This document shows, in pieces, positions 1-5,186 of a stretch of DNA of 7,501 nucleotides. Numbering within the stretch: position 1 is the stretch's first letter; each line of letters starts with the position of its first letter. The notes below the pieces were generated by a model, which was not told the DNA's origin, did not search any database, and was given only the letters and a program-made list of their open reading frames with translations. This stretch comes from Alteromonadaceae bacterium (GTDB lineage Bacteria > Pseudomonadota > Gammaproteobacteria > Pseudomonadales > Oleiphilaceae): the NCBI GenBank assembly GCA_013393545.1, contig JABXHG010000339.1, positions 1 to 7,501 of the forward strand, read 5' to 3'. The position numbers and the translations under genes were made by a program.

Positions 1-222
1 CCCCACGCATACCGCCCAATGTCGACCCCCGCCACAACTCCACACCCCCACAACCCCACGCAACCACACAAAGACACCACCCCAGTACCAAACCATAACA
101 TACCCACCCCACCCCCCCTTCATCCGGCTAGCCCCCCCAACCACCATACAAGACCAACAGTTACGGTGATACTTTTGCACACCTACATAGCTACCCCCCC
201 CCCCTTTACCCTCCGACGACCT
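1..222. other. C-rich, G-poor low-complexity stretch at the window edge
   Basis: The plus strand here is dominated by C and A with very few G (about 8 G in the first 120 bases), with runs of C at about 113-118 and 196-204. It reads as a Pro/Thr/His-rich frame unlike any protein I recognise, and it continues in frame into good symporter coding sequence from about 223-229. No tandem repeat unit, hairpin or promoter is evident. The composition differs abruptly from the rest of the window. I infer a low-quality or chimeric contig end rather than biology. Traces of the real symporter gene may persist in about 160-222, but I cannot separate them. Confidence 0.6.
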
Positions 223-441
223 CCTTCATTGCTGGGTATTGTCATGTTAGCTGCACCGGGCGTTCCAGGCGGTGCGGTTATGTCTGCAGTTGGCCTGTTA
301 GGATCCATGCTCGGTTTCGGCGAAACCGCAGTTGCCTTGATGCTAGCCTTGTACATGGCTCAGGACAGCTTCGGCACTGCCTGTAACATTACTGGTGATG
401 GTGCTATTGCGATGTTTGTGGACAGCTCGAAAGAGAATTAG
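19..441 (+). CDS. Dicarboxylate/amino acid:cation symporter, C-terminal fragment (only about 223-441 credible)
   Basis: From about base 223 the frame encodes the last third of a DAACS (GltP/GltPh-like) secondary transporter, which moves dicarboxylates or amino acids across the inner membrane with Na+ or H+. The visible marks are the HP2 re-entrant loop motif APGVPGG (bases 250-270) and the TM8 signature QDSFGTACNITGD (361-399). Aligned from memory to GltPh, D394, T398, N401 and D405 (substrate and cation ligands) are present as bases 364, 376, 385 and 397 codons. The Arg397 that binds an acidic side chain is Gly here (373-375), so the substrate need not be acidic. Everything before about 223 is C-rich sequence with no homology, so the true N-terminal two-thirds are missing and the ATG at 19 is not believable as the native start. 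The stop overlaps the hipA stop by 4 bp, tail to tail. Confidence 0.75.
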   Translation: MSTPATTPHPHNPTQPHKDTTPVPNHNIPTPPPLHPASPPNHHTRPTVTVILLHTYIATPPPFTLRRPPSLLGIVMLAAPGVPGGAVMSAVGLLGSMLGFGETAVALMLALYMAQDSFGTACNITGDGAIAMFVDSSKEN

Positions 442-1757
442 TCCGCTAAACCATCAAGGCGCGCCAGGTGACTTAACGTGCGAGCCTTGATGGTTTCCCC
501 AACCGAGAACGCCTCTGCCGTTGGTGCATCCTCTAAGGCTTTATTCAGTGCCTGCTCAGTAAGCTCCAACAGTTCGCCCAATACTTGCTTCACCGCTCTG
601 TCTGACAACCCTAAATAACGGCCATGACTCAACCAATGACGCCCTAAAATGTTGTACCAGCGATAGTGTGTGTTTTTGCTGTGTACTTTCATTGCCATTT
701 TAATCTTCTTCGACTGAATATTACCCTCTCCAAAATAAGGGTAGGCGCTCATCACATCGTAGATGGGACACAACTTAAAACCGTTTGCCTGAAGGTGAAT
801 ACTGAAGTTCTTTGCGTGACCATCAATTGCCGCCAGTAACCAAAAAGCGACCTGAGTTTTGAAGAACGTCAACCTATCTTCATGTGGCATTATAGAGCGA
901 CTCAACGTATCCATAATATCCTTTGAGCTAGGCCCCCCGTGTTCCTCGTATTTACTGCCGCTAACACGACCTAGCGCTTGGCACATGTCCTCCTGAGGGA
1001 GTCGTAATATACGCTCCTTCTCTTTTTCTACCTTTCGGTCAAACCGTTTTACCACTAGCGCTTTTTGGCCTTTAAATATTAAAATATCGGCCTCAGCAAC
1101 ATCAAAGCCGAGATGATGGAGGAAACGTAGGCAAAACCACTCGTTTTCAACGCTATTGCTCATATCCAAAGCCATTTGCGGGTGATGCATAATAGGCGGC
1201 TTAAAGATATGCGTTGTCGCGGTCATACCGTGAGGCATATACCATTTTTCATTCCAGTAAGTGAGTGCTGTTTTTTCCTGAGCACCGGCTAGCGAAATTC
1301 GAAAGTCGTCATCCTCATTTAAACCTAGCGTATTTTCTACTCGGGTCCTTTTAATTTGCTCTGCAACACCACTTTCAGTTAGTCGTGTTAAGGAAAGCTT
1401 TTCAGTGTCTGTATTTTCTGGCGGTGCTACTGTCAGCGAGATTGCACCAATACAATCGCCACCAATTGCTGCAAGTAGATCAAAGGGAGACAGGCTATCG
1501 GCGCCCAACCTATCAACAATATGTTTGCGAACAATATCGCTGTCGGGTAACAAATTATCGAAATAAGCGTGGACCGAATCTGTTGTTATCTCTGAAGACT
1601 GCAACGGAATGCTCAAGGAAATTGGGCGCGAACCTTTAAGGCCAAGCCACTCTTTTTCATATTGAAAGCTTAGCCGACCTTTACGCCGAAAAAGACGTCC
1701 GACTAGAAAGCCATTCATTGAGCAATATAATGTATCCGTCAGTGAGCGCCGTCCCAT
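438..1757 (-). CDS. HipA-family serine/threonine kinase toxin of a type II toxin-antitoxin system
   Basis: The 439-residue product aligns along its whole length with E. coli HipA (440 aa), the kinase that inactivates glutamyl-tRNA synthetase (GltX) by phosphorylation and causes growth arrest and persistence. Visible landmarks (numbered from the 1757 start) are the N-terminal subdomain PLSLPLQ-like stretch near 45-53, FDNLLPDS at 66-73, and the P-loop-like ISLAGAQEKTA at 154-164 with Ser155 at the E. coli Ser150 autophosphorylation position. THIFKPP carries Lys186 (ATP lysine, E. coli K181), RLPQEDMCQ lies near 252-260, the catalytic loop DGHAKNFS holds Asp312 and Asn317, and the metal-binding Asp334 is in IYDV. 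All catalytic residues are intact, so an active toxin is expected. I chose the ATG at 1757 over the upstream ATG at 1778 (446 aa) because 1757 overlaps the hipB stop as TAATG, has AGGAGGT nine bases upstream, and fits the E. coli N-terminus better. It is co-transcribed with hipB. Confidence 0.95.
   Translation of the reverse strand: MGRRSLTDTLYCSMNGFLVGRLFRRKGRLSFQYEKEWLGLKGSRPISLSIPLQSSEITTDSVHAYFDNLLPDSDIVRKHIVDRLGADSLSPFDLLAAIGGDCIGAISLTVAPPENTDTEKLSLTRLTESGVAEQIKRTRVENTLGLNEDDDFRISLAGAQEKTALTYWNEKWYMPHGMTATTHIFKPPIMHHPQMALDMSNSVENEWFCLRFLHHLGFDVAEADILIFKGQKALVVKRFDRKVEKEKERILRLPQEDMCQALGRVSGSKYEEHGGPSSKDIMDTLSRSIMPHEDRLTFFKTQVAFWLLAAIDGHAKNFSIHLQANGFKLCPIYDVMSAYPYFGEGNIQSKKIKMAMKVHSKNTHYRWYNILGRHWLSHGRYLGLSDRAVKQVLGELLELTEQALNKALEDAPTAEAFSVGETIKARTLSHLARLDGLAD
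448..496. terminator. 13-bp perfect inverted repeat, probable weak bidirectional terminator inside the hipA 3' end
   Basis: Arms 448-460 (AAACCATCAAGGC) and 484-496 (GCCTTGATGGTTT) are exact reverse complements with a 23-base loop. The loop can add three more pairs (462-464 with 480-482). The stem starts 7 bases after the symporter stop, the usual place for a terminator, and the AAA...TTT ends give a short T-tract on either strand. The T-tract is only three bases before CCCC (plus) or AGCGG (minus), so termination may be weak. It lies wholly within hipA coding sequence. Confidence 0.55.
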
Positions 1758-2002
1758 TAGAAGTCCACCTCCTGACATTGAAGAGGTATGTTATACGTTG
1801 GCCCAATATCAACTTTCAAATCGAGCATAGCGCAAAGCCTTAAAAGCATATCCGCACTGATTTTATCGGGCTGCAATTCGTACTTAGAAATGTCTTTTTG
1901 ATAAACACCGAGCCTGTCGGCCAGTTCGGTTTGCGTCCACTTCTTGCTTTTTCGTGCATCGCGCAGAGCCGAGGCGATGTCTTGCGGTGTGTTTATTTTC
2001 AT
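1757..2002 (-). CDS. HipB-family antitoxin, Xre/Cro-type HTH repressor
   Basis: This 81-residue protein is the antitoxin that binds HipA and represses the hipBA operon as a dimer. An HTH_3-type fold spans about residues 8-63. Helix 2 is TQTELADRLG (23-32) and the recognition helix lies around YQKDISKYE (34-42), with the family's W-T-Q-x-E-L-A pattern matching E. coli HipB. The last residues, EVDF, end in an aromatic residue as does E. coli HipB (88 aa, ending in LEW). There the flexible tail and terminal Trp contact HipA, and the tail marks HipB for Lon; a similar role here is inferred. It precedes the toxin, as in E. coli, and its TAA shares a base with the hipA ATG. No clear Shine-Dalgarno precedes its ATG, so initiation may be modest. 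Predicted operators start 16 bases upstream. Confidence 0.92.
   Translation of the reverse strand: MKINTPQDIASALRDARKSKKWTQTELADRLGVYQKDISKYELQPDKISADMLLRLCAMLDLKVDIGPTYNIPLQCQEVDF
1767..1773 (-). promoter_or_regulatory. Shine-Dalgarno of hipA inside hipB
   Basis: On the minus strand AGGAGGT lies nine bases before the ATG at 1757 and within the last hipB codons. The other in-frame ATG at 1778 has no purine-rich motif upstream. This motif decides the hipA start and suggests translational coupling through the TAATG stop-start overlap. Confidence 0.75.
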
Positions 2003-2017
2003 GGCTATTGCTGAATT

Positions 2018-2089
2018 TATACTAATAAAAGGATAAATAAGATATAGACCGAATTTAGTATAAAGTCAAATTATACTTATTTTAGTATA
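2018..2089. promoter_or_regulatory. Array of three HipB-type operators with 27-bp period
   Basis: Three elements share a five-base half-site, eight-base spacer and inverted half-site: 2018-2035 (TATAC-N8-GGATA), 2045-2062 (TAGAC-N8-GTATA) and 2072-2089 (TATAC-N8-GTATA, a perfect palindrome of half-sites). Their starts are exactly 27 bp apart. The E. coli HipB operator is TATCC-N8-GGATA, so the spacing is identical, each half differs by one or two bases, and the right half of the first element is identical. The array covers the predicted hipBA -35, spacer, -10 and start, which fits cooperative autorepression by HipB or HipAB. A further partial TTTAGTCTAA lies at 2103-2112. Binding by this HipB is inferred. 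Confidence 0.7.
2041..2069 (-). promoter_or_regulatory. Predicted sigma-70 promoter of hipBA
   Basis: On the minus strand a -35 TTGACT (2069-2064) and -10 TATATC (2046-2041) are separated by exactly 17 bases, which places the start near 2034 and leaves a leader of about 32 bases before hipB. The -35 matches five of six consensus bases and the -10 four of six. One operator-like element (2045-2062) fills the spacer and the others flank it, as expected for an autorepressed promoter. The call is by eye only. Confidence 0.55.
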
Positions 2090-2316
2090 AATGAAGGGTG
2101 ATTTTAGTCTAATTTTGTTAAACTTACCGATATTTTGTCGACTTTCCTCCACAAGCATTTTTTTCTGTTATCACTATGACTTAGCGTTGCGTTATTAAAA
2201 TGCCTGACAACTCCTGAAACAAAGTCGCCGAAGCGGTTAATTGTTATTCAATGAAGGCTTTGGTAACGTACGTTTATTATTATTCGCATATTAATTCAGT
2301 TGCTAGTGGTAACAGT
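2090..2316. other. Rest of the divergent intergenic region and presumed metalloprotease leader
   Basis: This AT-rich region must hold the promoter of the metalloprotease gene, but I could not find a well-spaced -35/-10 pair I trust. It contains a run of seven T at about 2159-2165 with no stem before it, a ten-base perfect palindrome AACGTACGTT at 2265-2274, and an in-frame ATG at 2251 that would add 22 residues before the signal peptide. I see no RNA gene or small ORF with a convincing ribosome-binding site here. Confidence 0.4.
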
Positions 2317-4761
2317 ATGACTATTAAGAAAACATTAATCGCAACAGCGCTTCTTGCTTTAGGCCAGCCGGCTTTAGCGCAAGACAGTGACAATTCAATT
2401 GAAATAAGTTTTAAAGGCGACACCGTTGCCGGTGAGCCGGTAATCTATCAGCGTCATCAAGAGCGCATGAGTCAAGGTGTCACTAAATCAGCAAGCCTGA
2501 GTGGTGGCGCTCTAGCATCATTAGATGTTGTGGATGTGGCTGTGTTCTACAGCCCTGTATTAGAAGATATGCTCGGCACACAAGAGATTATTCGCCGTGT
2601 TGATTTCTGGTTTGAAGAAATTAACCAAGGCATGCGTCAGTCTGGCACTAGCGTTTATTACAATCCTGTGTTCGTTAAGCCTTTCATCTTTGATGTTCGT
2701 GATGAAGCTTCTGCTGATGAGTGCACCGATACAGCTAACTGCACCAACTTACTTCCAGCAAAAATGGAAGACGCTGCTTATACACCTCAAATGGACCCTT
2801 CAAACGCTGATGATCAAAGTATCCGTGAGGGTGAAGCGTATTACACTTACCCGTATGCAAGGGTTGCCAATAGCTTTGGCGCTGACCTAAGCCTCTATAT
2901 TCAAGAGTCATCAGATTATGACATTGAAAATGGGCCACTTGGAACTGCTGGCGTATTTCGTCGCACCTCAAAAGTGGCTGACTTAACGGTGGCACCAACC
3001 GTTATTGAGCGTGATTTAGTTGATCACGCAATGGTATCGACCGCTCGCACCATTATGCATGAGTTCGGTCACAACTTCGGTTTACAGCATCAGTTTAACC
3101 GAGCGGAAGGCTGGGACAACGCTGGCGCTGAAGAATACAGCTTTGCATGGCAATGCGGCCAGGGCGATGAGCACAGCCGTGCCACTGCGCTTTGGGCGAC
3201 TACAAAAATTGGTTTTGAGACATTAAACCTATTGAGCAACCCTGACATCATGCGTCATGATGAAGCCTGTGGCGACCCACAGGAAGCTAACCAAGCTCGC
3301 GCTGTTAACGAATATGCTGAAACGGTCGCATCACTGGATGACCGCCCTGTAGCAACAGCGGATGTTTCATTCGATAAAGAAAAGTACACAGTGTTAGCCG
3401 GTCAGGATGAGCTGTTAGTTAATGTCACTCGTAGTGGCGATACCAGCGAGTATGCCGAAGTGCAGGTGGTGACACACGACGGTGGCGCTAAAGAGGGTGA
3501 AGATTTCTTGTTCTCTGGCTCTATTGTGGGCGATGGCGAGTCTCACAAGCCATCAGGTGCGGTTGTTAAGTTTCAGCCCGGTGAAACAACAAGTTTTGCC
3601 ACTATCGATTTAACGAACGCGGATACGAGCGTAACAAAAGCATTCACTGTGTCTTTACGTTTCCCGTTAAAGTTAAACACAAACGATGACACTGCACTGG
3701 TTGAGCTGCAAGGCGATAACGGTCCTGCTTCATCGGGCACGGTTGGTGCAGAGCAGACAAGCTTCCTGCTACCTGAGAACGACGAGCAGGTGGTAACGCT
3801 AACGCGCTCAGGTGACTTATCACATGAAGCCGTCGTCAAAGTTGAATCTGTCGATGGCACAGGCACAGCCGGTCAAAACTACTTCCCGGTTGACCGCTTT
3901 GTTCACTTTCTACCAGGCGAAGAAACAGCGACCTTTACTGTTAGAAGCGGTGAAACAGACGATGTAAGTACGTTCCAGGTTAATGTTAGCTCGCCAATGA
4001 ATGTGTCAGTAGAGCAATCAACACTGGATTTCACGGTTAAATCCGGTAAGCGTGGATTAGCGACATTCCCGCTGCAAGAAACGGGTGAGCTTGATGGTGA
4101 AATGGAATGGCTTTGCATCGATGACATGCCTGAAGAGGGCGTGCAAACGCACTACCATGACACTCATATCTGCGGCTATCAGATGAACCACCCCGATGAC
4201 ACTCTGAGGTATTCGGTTGATATTGAGCGTATTGACGGCTCTACAGGTGAGCTTGAGGTTAATGTCTTTTATGTCAGTGAAGACTACTTGATGCCCGATC
4301 AACACAACGATGACGGTACATCTGAGTTTGATGTCCGTAAGGATTTTATTGACCCCTTCCACTTCAACGAGCACGGCTTTCTTCCGGGTGAAATGTTGAG
4401 CTGGAGCACAAAAGCAGTGACCTTCGCTGACGGCGAAACAAGCAAAACTATCGATATTGAAGTGACTGATTTACCGCAATACGCTGAACAAGACGGTTAT
4501 CAGTTCATGCTTGAAATTGAAGCTGACCGATTATTGCAGTACACCTACAAAGCCGGCGCTATCAATTTCCGTGTCGAGCAGGCATCAATGCCAGATGACG
4601 ATGACAACGGTGGTGGCGACGACAATGGCGGCGGTGACGATAACACCGGTGGCGGCAACCCTGATGACGGTACTGATGCAGGAGGTACGTCAGGCGGCTC
4701 AACATCATTGTTATTCTTAGGTTTGCTTTCAATGTTAGGTTTGCGTCGTATCGTTAAATAA
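2317..4761 (+). CDS. Secreted zinc metalloprotease (metzincin-like) with Calx-beta repeats and GlyGly-CTERM-like tail
   Basis: The 814-residue protein is a probable exported endopeptidase; its substrate is unknown. A signal peptide (MTIKK, a hydrophobic stretch, cleavage after ALA at residue 21) favours the ATG at 2317 over 2251. The catalytic domain, about 70-340, resembles reprolysin-like bacterial metzincins. It has HEFGHNFGLQH at 248-258 with zinc ligands His248, His252 and His258 and catalytic Glu249, a candidate Met-turn Met312, and Cys136/142 and Cys280/318 that could form disulfides. Two Calx-beta domains follow (about 349-455 and 474-575), each with the FxPGExTxxFxI-type end. A region at 576-757 ends with VTFADGETSKTIDIEVTD, like a degenerate third copy with Cys600 and Cys619. 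A D/N/G linker (760-790) leads to GGTSGGS, a hydrophobic segment (798-809) and RRIVK, the form of a GlyGly-CTERM signal processed by rhombosortase and linked to type II secretion. It is monocistronic by its terminator. No propeptide was recognised. Confidence 0.88.
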   Translation: MTIKKTLIATALLALGQPALAQDSDNSIEISFKGDTVAGEPVIYQRHQERMSQGVTKSASLSGGALASLDVVDVAVFYSPVLEDMLGTQEIIRRVDFWFEEINQGMRQSGTSVYYNPVFVKPFIFDVRDEASADECTDTANCTNLLPAKMEDAAYTPQMDPSNADDQSIREGEAYYTYPYARVANSFGADLSLYIQESSDYDIENGPLGTAGVFRRTSKVADLTVAPTVIERDLVDHAMVSTARTIMHEFGHNFGLQHQFNRAEGWDNAGAEEYSFAWQCGQGDEHSRATALWATTKIGFETLNLLSNPDIMRHDEACGDPQEANQARAVNEYAETVASLDDRPVATADVSFDKEKYTVLAGQDELLVNVTRSGDTSEYAEVQVVTHDGGAKEGEDFLFSGSIVGDGESHKPSGAVVKFQPGETTSFATIDLTNADTSVTKAFTVSLRFPLKLNTNDDTALVELQGDNGPASSGTVGAEQTSFLLPENDEQVVTLTRSGDLSHEAVVKVESVDGTGTAGQNYFPVDRFVHFLPGEETATFTVRSGETDDVSTFQVNVSSPMNVSVEQSTLDFTVKSGKRGLATFPLQETGELDGEMEWLCIDDMPEEGVQTHYHDTHICGYQMNHPDDTLRYSVDIERIDGSTGELEVNVFYVSEDYLMPDQHNDDGTSEFDVRKDFIDPFHFNEHGFLPGEMLSWSTKAVTFADGETSKTIDIEVTDLPQYAEQDGYQFMLEIEADRLLQYTYKAGAINFRVEQASMPDDDDNGGGDDNGGGDDNTGGGNPDDGTDAGGTSGGSTSLLFLGLLSMLGLRRIVK
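4600..4656 (+). repeat. Degenerate 18-base tandem repeat encoding the DDNGGG linker
   Basis: Units at 4600-4617 and 4618-4635 both encode DDNGGG, and 4636-4656 encodes DDNTGGG. Third codon positions differ, so the protein repeat is kept while the DNA has diverged. It forms a flexible acidic, possibly calcium-binding, linker before the sorting tail. Confidence 0.7.
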
Positions 4762-4781
4762 TAACTCTGCAGCTTATTTAG

Positions 4782-4810
4782 CTGGCAACCAGAAAGGCTT
4801 GCCATATAAT
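4782..4810 (+). promoter_or_regulatory. Possible promoter nested in the terminator, for the lipoprotein/PEGA operon
   Basis: A perfect -10 TATAAT (4805-4810) lies at the tip of the terminator stem, with CTGGCA (4782-4787, four of six -35 bases) 17 bases upstream. A start near 4817 would give a leader of about 27 bases before the ATG at 4844. There is no room for a promoter after the terminator, which favours this call. It is by eye; the -10 could be a by-product of the hairpin loop. Confidence 0.45.
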
Positions 4811-4824
4811 GGCGAGCCTTTTTT
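4793..4824 (+). terminator. Strong intrinsic terminator after the metalloprotease gene
   Basis: A 13-pair stem (4793-4805 with 4809-4821, one G-U wobble) with loop ATA ends in six T (4819-4824). It starts 31 bases after the protease stop. It ends only 19 bases before the ATG of the lipoprotein gene, so that gene needs read-through or its own promoter. Confidence 0.88.
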
Positions 4825-4843
4825 ACACAACAAAAAATTGCTT

Positions 4844-5173
4844 ATGAAAAACTTAATAATCTTTTCAATTCTGTTTGCTCCGCTCTTTCTCTCTGGGTGC
4901 GAATCTGTGCCCAAACGTAAAGCTGAAACGATTTCAGAAAAGCAGGAGAGCGAATTTAGCGAGGAAAGAAAACAAAGTTCAGAGGCTACTGAAAACTACG
5001 AAAGTGAAGCCGACACAAATATGCAAACACAAGAAAACGCTCCCGTTTTTTTAAACGTTCACCCAACAATAAAAACCGAGCGTTCCAATGAGCCTAGTAA
5101 CTCAGAGTCTACTAACTCAAAACCAAATAAACCCATAGTTATAGAAATCCGCCAGGACAATAAAAAAAATTAA
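4844..5173 (+). CDS. Small lipoprotein of unknown function
   Basis: This 109-residue protein has a lipoprotein signal peptide: basic MKN, a hydrophobic core, and the lipobox LSGC with the modified Cys at residue 19. Glu follows the Cys rather than Asp, so outer-membrane sorting by Lol is likelier than inner-membrane retention. The mature part (20-109) is rich in Glu, Lys, Ser, Asn and Thr, has no other Cys, and looks largely disordered; I recognise no domain. I chose the ATG at 4844 because the longer reading from TTG at 4799 would start inside the terminator hairpin and put residues before the signal peptide. No good Shine-Dalgarno is seen. It ends 13 bases before the PEGA membrane protein, so the two are probably one operon and may act together at the envelope. 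Confidence 0.8.
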   Translation: MKNLIIFSILFAPLFLSGCESVPKRKAETISEKQESEFSEERKQSSEATENYESEADTNMQTQENAPVFLNVHPTIKTERSNEPSNSESTNSKPNKPIVIEIRQDNKKN

Positions 5174-5186
5174 TTAGAACAGGATC

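Noticed and set aside
19..222. Pro/Thr/His-rich reading frame starting at ATG 19
   Set aside because: It is explained by C-rich low-complexity DNA and has no ribosome-binding site, signal peptide or plausible protein composition.
1385..1639. Plus-strand open frame antisense to hipA
   Set aside because: It is a shadow of the hipA coding frame with no recognisable protein features.
2159..2165. T-run as a terminator
   Set aside because: No GC-rich stem precedes it on the plus strand.
2265..2274. Ten-base palindrome AACGTACGTT as a regulator site
   Set aside because: It is a single short palindrome with no second copy and no known match, so I only note it in the intergenic entry.
2251..2316. 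N-terminal extension of the metalloprotease from ATG 2251
   Set aside because: It would put 22 residues before an otherwise standard signal peptide, and no Shine-Dalgarno precedes it.
3573..4374. Several minus-strand open frames within the metalloprotease gene
   Set aside because: They overlap each other and a clearly coding frame with conserved domains, and their translations look like antisense shadows.
4681..4761. PEP-CTERM or LPXTG anchor on the protease
   Set aside because: There is no PEP or LPXTG motif; the GG-rich, short hydrophobic, RR-ending form fits GlyGly-CTERM better.
4799..4843. TTG start giving a 15-residue longer lipoprotein
   Set aside because: The start lies within the terminator stem and would displace the lipoprotein signal peptide from the N-terminus.
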